A stretch of DNA of 64,000 nt from Nicoliella lavandulae (GTDB taxonomy: Bacteria; Bacillota; Bacilli; Lactobacillales; Lactobacillaceae), in the NCBI RefSeq assembly GCF_037546185.1, contig NZ_JAWMWH010000001.1, positions 1,054,001 to 1,118,000 of the forward strand, given 5' to 3'. A program made the position numbers and the translations under genes. The notes beneath the pieces were generated by a model. The model was not told the DNA's origin and made no database searches. It worked only from the letters and a program-made list of their open reading frames with translations. Positions 1 to 7,288 of the stretch are shown one piece after another; positions within the stretch are counted from its first letter, which is position 1, and the number at the start of each line of letters is the position of its first letter.

Positions 1-1
1 A

Positions 2-232
2 ATTGCCGATGAAGACGGTGCCATCGATTTTGATCGCGCTGTATCTGATAACATCATTCTACAAATTCCAATGCACGTTCTGTCGCCGAAAGAATCTGAA
101 TTTAATATCATGCCAGAAGGTAATGATTGGCAGGTTATTTCTGAAGATGAGTATAATCATCCCAAGACAGATGATAAACCAGTTGATCCACGTCTTACAA
201 AGCTAAAGAATTTCTTTGGTGATGATCAGTAA
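2..232 (+). CDS. YceD family (DUF177) protein, C-terminal part
   Basis: The frame entering from the left edge is open from base 2 to the TAA at 230-232 and gives the last 76 residues of an acidic protein (segments such as ADEDGAIDFD and LTKLKNFFGDDQ). Acidic YceD/DUF177 proteins normally lie directly before rpmF in bacteria and are linked to 23S rRNA and ribosome assembly. The position 50 bp before the L32 gene and the terminal LxxLxxFF pattern fit this family. The 5' part is outside the window, so start and full length are unknown. The family call rests mainly on context and the acidic C-terminal tail. Confidence 0.8.
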   Translation: MADEDGAIDFDRAVSDNIILQIPMHVLSPKESEFNIMPEGNDWQVISEDEYNHPKTDDKPVDPRLTKLKNFFGDDQ

Positions 233-282
233 GACTTAAAAATTTCACTAGTGGATATTTTAAAAAGAAGGAGGGGTTTACT

Positions 283-465
283 TTGGCTGTACCAGCAAGA
301 AAAACTTCTAAAGCTAAGAAGCGCATGCGTCGGGGTCACATTAAGTTAAATGTCCCTGGTTTAACTCCATGCCCAAATTGTGGTGAATTACGTAAGTCAC
401 ACTTTGTTTGCCCAAGTTGTGGTTACTACGATGGTAAAGACGTTATCAGTAACACTAATAACTAA
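283..465 (+). CDS. rpmF: 50S ribosomal protein L32
   Basis: A 60-residue basic protein beginning with AVPARKTSKAKKRMRRGH, the typical L32 N-terminus. A zinc-ribbon follows with Cys30, Cys33, Cys43 and Cys46 in CPNCGE and CPSCGYY, so this is the four-cysteine, zinc-binding form. The start is TTG at 283, chosen because GGAGGGG lies 6-8 bases upstream and the family N-terminus begins exactly there. It is part of the large ribosomal subunit. It is probably co-transcribed with the upstream YceD-family gene and is followed by an intrinsic terminator. Confidence 0.97.
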   Translation: MAVPARKTSKAKKRMRRGHIKLNVPGLTPCPNCGELRKSHFVCPSCGYYDGKDVISNTNN

Positions 466-475
466 TTATCAATTT

Positions 476-521
476 AAAAAAGCTTTCAGAACACCATGGG
501 TTCTGAAAGCTTTTTATTTTT
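476..521 (+). terminator. Intrinsic terminator after rpmF
   Basis: A perfect inverted repeat (AAAGCTTTCAGAAC / GTTCTGAAAGCTTT) around a short CCATG loop, followed by a T-rich run. It lies just after the rpmF stop and separates it from the two-component operon. Confidence 0.93.
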
Positions 522-560
522 ATGCGAAAAAGATTAGACAGTGCTTAAAAAGGCTTAATC

Positions 561-571
561 TATGTTAGAAT
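561..571 (+). promoter_or_regulatory. Extended -10 promoter element before arlR
   Basis: TATGTTAGAAT contains TGn followed by TAGAAT, an extended -10, about 40 bp before the chosen arlR start. There is no good -35 at the right distance, as is common for extended -10 promoters. The same 11 bases occur before the TrmH-type methyltransferase at 4,233. Confidence 0.5.
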
Positions 572-609
572 AGAACATGGATATGAAAAAAATTGAAGGT
601 GGAAAAAAG

Positions 610-1296
610 ATGACCAATGTATTAATTGTTGAAGATGAAAAGAGCTTGGCTCGATTTGTCGAATTAGAATTAAAGCATGAGGGTTATGATGTCACCGTTG
701 CAACTAATGGTCGGGATGGACTTGATGAAGCAATTAATGATGACTTTGATGTAATCCTATTGGACTTAATGTTACCCAAATTAAACGGAATGGAAGTTGC
801 TCGTCGACTCCGTGAAAAGAAAGATACGCCAATCATTATGATGACGGCTCGGGACTCAGTTATTGATCGAGTTTCTGGATTTGATCATGGAGCTGATGAC
901 TATATTGTTAAGCCATTTGCGATTGAAGAATTATTAGCACGAATTCGGGCCCTATTACGGCGCATCAAGATTGAAGGTCACCAAAAAGCCCAAGAACAAA
1001 AAGTGGTTCATTTTAAGGACTTAACGATTGAAAAGGAAAGCCGCATTGTTCGTCGTGGTGATGAAGTGATTGACTTAACTAAGCGTGAATATGAATTACT
1101 ACTTACGCTAATGGAAAATGTGAACGTAGTTTTAGCCAGAGACGTCCTATTAAATAAGGTATGGGGCTATGACTCTGATGCCGAAACTAACGTGGTCGAT
1201 GTTTACATTCGTTACCTTAGAAATAAGATTGACCGTGAAGGTGAAAAGAGCTACATTCAAACTGTTCGTGGAACTGGATATGTGATGCGTTCATGA
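610..1296 (+). CDS. arlR: OmpR-family response regulator, ArlR-like
   Basis: A 228-residue DNA-binding response regulator. The receiver domain (about 1-118) has the acidic pocket E8/D9, phospho-acceptor D52 in LLDLMLPKLNG, T79 and K101 in YIVKPF. A winged-helix Trans_reg_C domain (about 128-227) follows, ending in IQTVRGTGYVMRS. The open frame extends upstream to 577, but ATG 610 is preferred because AAGGTGG lies directly upstream and the receiver fold starts at once (MTNVLIVEDE). The stop overlaps the start of the kinase gene in ATGA, showing translational coupling. Similarity is greatest to the ArlR/CsrR group of Firmicutes, which often controls cell-surface and adhesion genes. The targets here are unknown. 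Confidence 0.9.
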   Translation: MTNVLIVEDEKSLARFVELELKHEGYDVTVATNGRDGLDEAINDDFDVILLDLMLPKLNGMEVARRLREKKDTPIIMMTARDSVIDRVSGFDHGADDYIVKPFAIEELLARIRALLRRIKIEGHQKAQEQKVVHFKDLTIEKESRIVRRGDEVIDLTKREYELLLTLMENVNVVLARDVLLNKVWGYDSDAETNVVDVYIRYLRNKIDREGEKSYIQTVRGTGYVMRS

Positions 1297-2861
1297 TGTT
1301 AAACCAAGATAAGCAACCATCATTAACTGAATCATCTGATAGCGTTGGTAATGGGCACAGGTGGATTTCTCTAAAGTGGAAATGGTCTGTCGGGACTTCG
1401 GTTGTTGTTTTTCTGGTAACATCAATTTTCTCATTTTTGATTTATAATCGGTTTTCAGACGTCTTATTTAACCAAGAGGTCGATCACGTGCGGAGTACGT
1501 TAAATAGTACTGCCGGGCGTTTAGAAACCCTAAATCAATTTGATCGAAATAGTGTATATTCTGTTTTATCACCACGAGTGACCCCAAATGATCACAACAA
1601 TCAATTAATTGCGCCCAATTCGGTGTTTAGTAATCTTTCCCGTAATAACACGTCTATTAATGTTTTGAATCAGGATGATAATTCAGTGTTTATGCTGGGG
1701 CAGACTTATTCTAAAAAGTTAAATCAACCGATTTTAAAGCAAAATATTTATGGTAAACGAATCAATCATTCTTTGATGTTAATTGGTGAGATGCCAATTC
1801 ATGCCAAAAGTAATAATCAACGGATCGGTTCAGTCCGCATTGTTGATCAGTTAAATGATTATCATGCCACGACTAATAAACTGATCGTGATCTTAGTGTT
1901 ACTACTAATCATCACGACATTGGTTTCATCCATTTTGGCCTATGCAATGGCAGCTTACTTCTTAAGGCCCATCAATAAAATTCGGCGCACCATCAATGAA
2001 GTGAACGAATCACCTAAAACGTCTAAACGGGTGCCAAAACTAAATCAAAATGATGAATTGACTGACCTAGGGACGTTGTTTAACGATATGTTAGATACGA
2101 TGCAACGCTACATTAAGCAACAACAACAATTCGTAGAGGATGTATCGCATGAATTAAGAACCCCCGTTGCGGTGATTCAAGGTCATATTGACCTTTTAAA
2201 GCGGTGGGGTAAGGATGATCCAGAAGTGTTGGAGGAATCCATTAATTCATCAATTAGTGAAATTAATCGAATGAAGAGCTTAATTAATGAGATGTTAGAT
2301 TTATCACGGGTCGAACAGGCGAGTTTGAATTATCGTGATCGAATTACTAACGTTGAAGAAGTCGTTGAACAAGAATTTAATGATTTCAAGATGATTCATC
2401 CAGATTTTCATTTTACGTTTGATAACGATGTGCGCAAGCCAGTCTATGCACAAATTTATCGAAACCACTTAGAACAAATTTTAGTAATCCTATTAGATAA
2501 CGCCATTAAATACTCCACTGATCGTAAGATCGTGCATATTTCATTGTCTAGAAACATGCGAAGCGTTGAGTTATCGGTCCAAGATTTCGGGGAAGGGATT
2601 AGCCGTGAGAACATGCGGAATGTCTTTGATCGTTTCTATCGGGTCGATAAATCTAGAAGTCGTGAACAAGGTGGCAATGGGCTTGGCTTATCGATTGCAA
2701 AACGGCTAGTAGAAGCCTACCATGGCCGGATTGCAGTTGAAAGTTCAGTTGGTTCTGGTTCCATTTTCAGTGTTTCCCTACCAATCTTAAGTAAGGAACA
2801 ACGACAAAAACTAATGGATAAGAATGAAGTTATTGATGATCAAGATAATGAGGACAAATAA
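1293..2861 (+). CDS. arlS: Sensor histidine kinase, ArlS-like
   Basis: A 522-residue membrane sensor kinase. The layout is: cytoplasmic N-terminus, membrane segment about 31-53, extracellular sensor loop of about 140 residues, second membrane segment about 197-222, HAMP linker, HisKA domain with H286 in FVEDVSHELRTP, and an HATPase domain with N box (ILLDNAIKYS), DFGEGI and GGNGLGLSIAKRL. The stretch after the His box (GHIDLLKRWGKDDPEVLEES) closely resembles ArlS. It autophosphorylates and passes phosphate to the response regulator encoded by the overlapping upstream gene. The start overlaps the previous stop by 4 bases. The stimulus sensed cannot be read from the sequence. Confidence 0.9.
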   Translation: MMLNQDKQPSLTESSDSVGNGHRWISLKWKWSVGTSVVVFLVTSIFSFLIYNRFSDVLFNQEVDHVRSTLNSTAGRLETLNQFDRNSVYSVLSPRVTPNDHNNQLIAPNSVFSNLSRNNTSINVLNQDDNSVFMLGQTYSKKLNQPILKQNIYGKRINHSLMLIGEMPIHAKSNNQRIGSVRIVDQLNDYHATTNKLIVILVLLLIITTLVSSILAYAMAAYFLRPINKIRRTINEVNESPKTSKRVPKLNQNDELTDLGTLFNDMLDTMQRYIKQQQQFVEDVSHELRTPVAVIQGHIDLLKRWGKDDPEVLEESINSSISEINRMKSLINEMLDLSRVEQASLNYRDRITNVEEVVEQEFNDFKMIHPDFHFTFDNDVRKPVYAQIYRNHLEQILVILLDNAIKYSTDRKIVHISLSRNMRSVELSVQDFGEGISRENMRNVFDRFYRVDKSRSREQGGNGLGLSIAKRLVEAYHGRIAVESSVGSGSIFSVSLPILSKEQRQKLMDKNEVIDDQDNEDK

Positions 2862-2895
2862 AAAGGGTGTTGGAGCGATTCCAACATCCTTTTTA
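2860..2895. terminator. Bidirectional terminator between arlS and yidC
   Basis: An inverted repeat (AAAAGGGTGTTGGA / TCCAACATCCTTTTT, one mismatch) with A-run before and T-run after. It lies between convergent genes and can serve both strands. Confidence 0.88.
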
Positions 2896-2900
2896 TTTGA

Positions 2901-3827
2901 TTATTTACGATTTTGTTTACCGGCATTGCGGTTGCGATTCTTATTTTCGGTCTTAGTCGTTGATGCTGGTTTAGCTTGATCAGCTGATTGATCAGCATCT
3001 GGATTTGGTAATTCATCAAAGTTAATTTGCTTTGGTGGGTTTTGCTTAGCTTGTTCAGCGACTTCTTGTCTAATCTTAGGACGGTAAAGATTAATGATCA
3101 AGGTTTGGATACATGCGAAGATTCCACCAATGAAGAAGTAAATGCCTAATCCGGCCGGAGCTTGGAAAGCAATTACTAAGATGAAGATGGGACTTAAGAA
3201 TAACATTGCTTGCATTTGCTTTTGTTGTTCTTTTGGTAAGCCCTGTCTCGATAGTAGCGCTTGAATGATATAAGCAACAAATGATAGTAATGCCAATGCG
3301 ATATTCTTATCACCTAACTTAATTCCGAAGAACACGGTCTTAGAAAGCTCTGGTGAGAATCGAATCGCTTCATACAGGGCTGCAAAGACGGGAAGTTGAA
3401 TCAAGAATGGGAGACATCCGATTCCACCAGTCATACTAATTCCGTTGTCACGGTAAAGCGACATCATCGCTTGGCTAGTAGCAGCTTGTTCTTCAGGGGT
3501 CTTGGCAGCCTTTTGCCGCTTTTGTAGTTCTTTTAATTGGGGCTTGATCAAGTTCATCTTTTCTTGTTGAGTCGTTGATTTACGCATTTGATTGACCATT
3601 AATGGTAACAATACTAATCGAACTAACACGGTCAAGACGATTAACGCCCAACCATAGCCACCCACGAACTTAGCAATAAAGTTCATGACATTTTCACCGG
3701 TCTTACCAAATAGGTCATAATACCAACCATATGGCTTGCCGCTTTTATCGGTCTGCACACAACCGCTTAATAAGAGGACTAATGACCCCGTCATTGCGAG
3801 GGCACTTAGTCGTTTAATTGTTTTCAT
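2901..3827 (-). CDS. yidC: Membrane protein insertase YidC/Oxa1 family (lipoprotein form)
   Basis: A 308-residue protein with a lipoprotein signal: lipobox LLLSGC with the lipidated cysteine at residue 23. About five membrane segments follow, including GYGWALIVLTVLVRLVLLPL with the conserved positive residue in the first core segment. The cytoplasmic loop has NQMRKSTTQQEKM and LQKRQKAAKTPEEQ, and the tail is basic and low-complexity (NKNRNRNAGKQNRK). This is the Gram-positive YidC/SpoIIIJ group, which inserts proteins into the membrane alone or with SecYEG. Lactobacilli usually have a second copy near rnpA, so this may be the paralogue. It lies 75 bp downstream of the acylphosphatase gene on the same strand. 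Confidence 0.95.
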   Translation of the reverse strand: MKTIKRLSALAMTGSLVLLLSGCVQTDKSGKPYGWYYDLFGKTGENVMNFIAKFVGGYGWALIVLTVLVRLVLLPLMVNQMRKSTTQQEKMNLIKPQLKELQKRQKAAKTPEEQAATSQAMMSLYRDNGISMTGGIGCLPFLIQLPVFAALYEAIRFSPELSKTVFFGIKLGDKNIALALLSFVAYIIQALLSRQGLPKEQQKQMQAMLFLSPIFILVIAFQAPAGLGIYFFIGGIFACIQTLIINLYRPKIRQEVAEQAKQNPPKQINFDELPNPDADQSADQAKPASTTKTENKNRNRNAGKQNRK

Positions 3828-3902
3828 TTAAATCCAAAATCCTTCCTAATTATTAAATCAATCTAATTAAATATCCTAAATTAAATTAGGACGCTTTGCA
3901 AA

Positions 3903-4175
3903 TTAAATTGTCTTAAAATCAGTAAATGCGGGTAGTTTAGTAAACTTAATGCTAGCATCGACGACTTCTGCTGATGGACTGGGGGCATCCTTGATTTTGG
4001 CCACTAGTTCATCTAGTTTTTTGTAGTCACCTTGGGCTAGAATTTTAACTGAGCCATCGGCTAGGTTTTCAACTGTCCCAACGATGCCTAATTGATCAGC
4101 AATCTGTTTAGTTGAGTAACGGAAGCCGACGCCTTGGACGGTCCCGTAAACGTGAATTTCTAAGGTGGGTTGCAT
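3903..4175 (-). CDS. Acylphosphatase
   Basis: A 90-residue single-domain protein. The active-site loop VQGVGFRY carries catalytic Arg19, and Asn37 lies in the following strand (GTVENLADGSV). It hydrolyses acyl phosphates such as carbamoyl or acetyl phosphate in the cytoplasm. Length and motif spacing are standard. It is divergent from the TrmH-type methyltransferase gene with a 98-bp gap and lies upstream of yidC on the same strand, an arrangement common in lactobacilli. Confidence 0.95.
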   Translation of the reverse strand: MQPTLEIHVYGTVQGVGFRYSTKQIADQLGIVGTVENLADGSVKILAQGDYKKLDELVAKIKDAPSPSAEVVDASIKFTKLPAFTDFKTI

Positions 4176-4232
4176 ATTGATTCTCCTTCAAATTTTAAAA
4201 ATTGGTTATCAATAAAAGTATATCACAATAAG

Positions 4233-4243
4233 TATGTTAGAAT
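4233..4243 (+). promoter_or_regulatory. Extended -10 promoter element before the TrmH-type gene
   Basis: TATGTTAGAAT, identical to the element before arlR, lies about 30 bp upstream of the methyltransferase start in the divergent intergenic region. There is no clear -35. Confidence 0.5.
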
Positions 4244-4273
4244 ATTAATTACGGACTATTATAGGAGCATAAC

Positions 4274-5041
4274 ATGGAGAAAATTACATCGAATCAAAAT
4301 CGTCAGGTCAAAGCCTGGACTAAATTAAAAACTAAACATGGCCGTCAAAAAGCAGGCCAATATTTAATCGAAGGTTGGCATTTGGTGTCTGAAGCCATTA
4401 ACTATGACCAACCAATTGTTACTATCATTACAACTGAAAAGCGACTTGCTAGTGATGGTGCAGCTTTCAAAGACCGCTTTGATTACGTGGTGGTCACCGA
4501 TGAAGTTGCCAATCACATTGCAGATACTAAGACTACGCAAGGCATTTTTGCAGTGCTTTCCATCATCCCGACCAATCAAGTGGCTGCTAATTTTGCCAGT
4601 GGTGGTTGGCTATTGTTAGATCAAATTCAAGACCCTGGGAATATCGGGACCATGGTCCGCACGGCAGATGCAATGGGCCTATCTGGCGTAGTATTCGGTA
4701 CTGGTACGGCTAGTCAATATGCTCCCAAGGTATCGCGTTCGATGCAAGGAAGCCAATTTCACATCCAAATTGCGGAAGCCGACTTAAGTGAATGGATTAA
4801 TGAATACCATGAACAGGGCTATCCAGTTTATGGGACCGAATTAAATCCAGATGCAGTAGCCTTAGATGAAGTTCCTGCGCAAGCTAACTTTGCGTTAGTT
4901 ATGGGGAATGAAGGTAATGGGATGCAGGCATCACTATTAGCATTGACTGATGCTAATTTATTCATCCCCATGAAGGGGAATGCTGAATCATTGAACGTTG
5001 CGATTGCGGCGGCCTTAGTTATGTTTCATTTGCAAAAGTAA
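4274..5041 (+). CDS. TrmH/SpoU family 23S rRNA 2'-O-methyltransferase
   Basis: A 255-residue protein. An N-terminal substrate-binding domain (about 1-95, with QYLIEGWHLVSEA) is followed by a SPOUT methyltransferase domain with its three motifs: DQIQDPGNIGTMVRTADAMG, VMGNEGNGM and IPMKGNAESLNVAIAAAL. These form the knotted SAM site and place it among SpoU-type ribose methyltransferases acting on rRNA or tRNA. The exact target nucleotide is not visible. ATG 4274 has AGGAG a few bases upstream. The HD-domain gene follows after 17 bp, probably in one transcript. Confidence 0.93.
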   Translation: MEKITSNQNRQVKAWTKLKTKHGRQKAGQYLIEGWHLVSEAINYDQPIVTIITTEKRLASDGAAFKDRFDYVVVTDEVANHIADTKTTQGIFAVLSIIPTNQVAANFASGGWLLLDQIQDPGNIGTMVRTADAMGLSGVVFGTGTASQYAPKVSRSMQGSQFHIQIAEADLSEWINEYHEQGYPVYGTELNPDAVALDEVPAQANFALVMGNEGNGMQASLLALTDANLFIPMKGNAESLNVAIAAALVMFHLQK

Positions 5042-5058
5042 ACAAGGGGTGATCAAAA

Positions 5059-5544
5059 GTGGATGCATCTAATTGGCGTTCAGATAAGGAATATGTATCA
5101 ATCGTTGCGGATCTTTTAAAGCAACCCATGGTCCAAAAGATGAGTACGATCGTTCAACACCATCATTCGACCCGCTTAAAACATTCCATTTATGTTTCAT
5201 ACGTTAGCTATCGAATTGCTAAGCGTCTTCATTTGAACTACCGCATGATTGCCCGGGGTGGATTATTGCATGATTTGTTTTTTTATGATTGGCGCACGAC
5301 GAAGTTCAATCTGGGTTCCCATGCGTTCATTCACCCGCGGGTAGCTTTAAAAAATGCTGAAAAGATTACGGAATTATCACCAATGGAACGTGATATTATT
5401 TTAAAGCACATGTGGGGCTTTACATTAGCGCGGCCGAAGTATCGTGAAAGTATTATCGTTTCATTAGTGGATGATTATGCTGCCGTCCATGAATTTTTGA
5501 CTCCGCTCAATCGACGAATTAAGCAAATGTTTGAAAAAATATAG
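5059..5544 (+). CDS. HD-domain hydrolase
   Basis: A 161-residue protein with an HD metal-dependent phosphohydrolase pattern: histidine in TRLKHSIYVSY, the HD pair in GGLLHDLFFYDW, a further histidine in LGSHAFIHPRVA and aspartates in SLVDDYAAV. Proteins of this kind follow the TrmH-type gene in many lactobacilli. The substrate is unknown. The start is GTG 5059, preceded by AAGGGGTGAT at good spacing. The gap from the previous gene is 17 bp. Confidence 0.88.
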   Translation: MDASNWRSDKEYVSIVADLLKQPMVQKMSTIVQHHHSTRLKHSIYVSYVSYRIAKRLHLNYRMIARGGLLHDLFFYDWRTTKFNLGSHAFIHPRVALKNAEKITELSPMERDIILKHMWGFTLARPKYRESIIVSLVDDYAAVHEFLTPLNRRIKQMFEKI

Positions 5545-5594
5545 AATGGCGCTAAAATAGTATTACATAATTATTAATTACAGGAGGGATTATA

Positions 5595-5933
5595 ATGGAT
5601 GAAGTTAGAGACAAACCATACACACCAGATTTTCATCTTTGCCCGAAGTTTCAAAAAACCTTTTCAATTTTGGGTAAAAAATGGAATGGATTGATTATCG
5701 AAACGTTACTCAATGAAGGTCCCCTACGGTTTAAGAATATTTCCAATACCATTGCCAAGTGTAGTGATCGAGTATTGGTAGAACGACTAAAGGAATTAGA
5801 AGTTGACGGGATTGTTGCTAGAAAGACGTTCCCTGATTCTTCATTAATTCAATACCAATTAACTGAAAAGGGCCAAGCATTGAAACCAATCATGGATTCA
5901 GTTCATGGTTGGGCCGATAAATGGTTTGACTAG
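5595..5933 (+). CDS. HxlR-family winged-helix regulator
   Basis: A 112-residue single-domain regulator with the HxlR signature: FHLCPKFQKTFSILGKKWNG, then ETLLNEGPLRFKNISN, SDRVLVERLKELEVDGIV and a wing ending in YQLTEKGQAL. One cysteine (Cys16) sits at the N-terminal position conserved in this family, where some members (HypR, YodB) sense electrophiles or disulfide stress. A redox role is possible but not shown. RBS AGGAGG lies 7-8 bases before ATG 5595. No divergent target gene is present, so its regulon is unclear. Confidence 0.92.
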   Translation: MDEVRDKPYTPDFHLCPKFQKTFSILGKKWNGLIIETLLNEGPLRFKNISNTIAKCSDRVLVERLKELEVDGIVARKTFPDSSLIQYQLTEKGQALKPIMDSVHGWADKWFD

Positions 5934-5944
5934 TAAAAATAGAC

Positions 5945-5973
5945 TTGATTAATTAACCATAATAGTTTACTAT
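5945..5973 (+). promoter_or_regulatory. Promoter of the T-box pheST operon
   Basis: TTGATT at 5945-5950 and TACTAT at 5968-5973 are separated by 17 bp, in the right place to start the T-box leader. Confidence 0.6.
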
Positions 5974-5984
5974 CATTTTAGATA

Positions 5985-6212
5985 TGTTTTGATGAAAAAG
6001 TAGTAAATTGATCACTTTCAGAGAGGCTATAAATGCTGCGAGTAGCCATCGATCGATTGAATTCGTTTTCGGAACTGATATTGGGAGTTTACACAAACGA
6101 AAAATGTCCGGTCGTCACCGTTATTGATTTAAGAGTAGGTAGTGAATTAATACTACCTAAAGTAGGGTGGTACCGCGGAGCTTCGTCCCTTTTTGGGGAC
6201 GGGGCTTTTTTT
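5985..6212 (+). ncRNA. T-box leader, tRNA-Phe responsive
   Basis: The conserved T-box core AGGGTGGTACCGCG is at 6164-6177, followed directly by a terminator hairpin (AGCTTCGTCCC / GGGGACGGGGCT, then T7) at about 6179-6212. Upstream, a GGCTA/TAGCC hairpin near 6026-6050 and a purine-rich AGAGAGG element fit Stem I. Two TTC triplets (6062-6064 and 6068-6070) in the following single-stranded-looking stretch are candidate Phe specifier codons; which one is used needs a structure model. The pheS start 22 bp beyond the terminator supports phenylalanine specificity. Uncharged tRNA-Phe is expected to stabilise the antiterminator and allow transcription of pheST. The 5' end is approximate. This element fills the 300-bp gap between the HxlR gene and pheS. 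Confidence 0.93.
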
Positions 6213-6234
6213 GTGGACTGAAGGAGGAAATTAA

Positions 6235-7275
6235 ATGTCATTAAAAGATGAATTAAGTCAAATTCGTGATGAAGGACTTAAGAATATTCAATCAGCAGTT
6301 GATGTTAAATCAATTCGTGAAAACATTAAAGTGAAGTTATTAGGAAAAAAGGGGCCTATTACTAAGGCCCTACGGGGGATTAAAGATTTACCCGTTGAAG
6401 AACGACCTAAAGTAGGAAGTTATGCCAATAAGGTTCGTGATGAACTTCAAACAGCCTTGGACGCTAAAATTGATGAATTAGAAGCTGCTAAGTTAAACCA
6501 ACAATTAGCAGCAGAAACCATTGATGTGACCCTACCTGGGACTCCTGTCAGTAGCGGGCATCCCCACGTGATTCAATCGATCGTAGATCAAATTACCGAC
6601 TTGTTCTTGGGCATGGGATACGAAGTACTAAGTGGTCCCGAAGTAGAAGAAGATAAGTATAACTTTGAAATGATGAACCTACCTAAGGATCATCCCGCCC
6701 GTGATATGCAAGATACGTTCTACATTACTGATGAGATCTTAATGCGGACTCAAACCTCACCAATGCAGGCACGAACACTAGAAAAGCATGACTTTGCTAA
6801 GGGCCCATTAAAGATGATCTCACCCGGTGTGGTTTACCGTCGTGATACTGATGATCCTACCCATTCCCATCAATTCCACCAAATTGAAGGAATGGTCGTT
6901 GATGAAAACATCACTATGGCTGACTTAAAGGGAACTTTGGAACTATTGACCCACCAACTATTTGGTGACAAGTTCAACGTGCGGTTACGGCCAAGTTACT
7001 TCCCATTTACGGAACCTTCTGTGGAAGCTGATATTACTTGTTTCAACTGTATGGGGAAGGGCTGTAATGTATGTAAAGGATCCGGTTGGATCGAAGTATT
7101 AGGTGCTGGGATGGTCCATCCAAACGTATTGCAAAATGCAGGTGTGGATGCTGAAAAATACACTGGTTTCGCGTTTGGATTAGGACCTGACCGGTTAGCA
7201 ATGCTTAAGTACGGGGTCAATGATATTCGTGATTTCTACTTGAACGATGTTCGTTTCCTATCACAATTTAACTAA
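6235..7275 (+). CDS. pheS: Phenylalanyl-tRNA synthetase alpha subunit
   Basis: A 346-residue catalytic subunit of the alpha2-beta2 enzyme that charges tRNA-Phe. The N-terminal coiled-coil arm is about 1-90. The class II core has the motif-2 region VYRRDTDDPTHSHQFHQIEG and motif 3 GFGLGPDRLAM-like (AFGLGPDRLAML). A four-cysteine insert (CFNCMGKGCNVCKGSGW) typical of bacterial PheS is present. ATG 6235 is preceded by AAGGAGG. It is controlled by the upstream T-box and followed by pheT after 13 bp. Confidence 0.98.
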   Translation: MSLKDELSQIRDEGLKNIQSAVDVKSIRENIKVKLLGKKGPITKALRGIKDLPVEERPKVGSYANKVRDELQTALDAKIDELEAAKLNQQLAAETIDVTLPGTPVSSGHPHVIQSIVDQITDLFLGMGYEVLSGPEVEEDKYNFEMMNLPKDHPARDMQDTFYITDEILMRTQTSPMQARTLEKHDFAKGPLKMISPGVVYRRDTDDPTHSHQFHQIEGMVVDENITMADLKGTLELLTHQLFGDKFNVRLRPSYFPFTEPSVEADITCFNCMGKGCNVCKGSGWIEVLGAGMVHPNVLQNAGVDAEKYTGFAFGLGPDRLAMLKYGVNDIRDFYLNDVRFLSQFN

Positions 7276-7288
7276 GGAGGATTCTTAA

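Noticed and set aside
3..206. Open frame in another phase at the left edge
   Set aside because: It overlaps the YceD-family C-terminus, which has the better frame and stops just before rpmF; the composition of this frame is not protein-like.
380..568. Open frame overlapping rpmF and its terminator
   Set aside because: It is a frame shadow that runs through the terminator hairpin and the next promoter.
3876..3893. TCCTAA/TTAGGA palindrome between the acylphosphatase gene and yidC
   Set aside because: The AT-rich hairpin has no T-run and no known operator match; it is probably chance.
6033..6221. Possible 62-residue leader protein before pheS
   Set aside because: It lies wholly inside the T-box leader and its terminator; there is no ribosome site at a useful distance.
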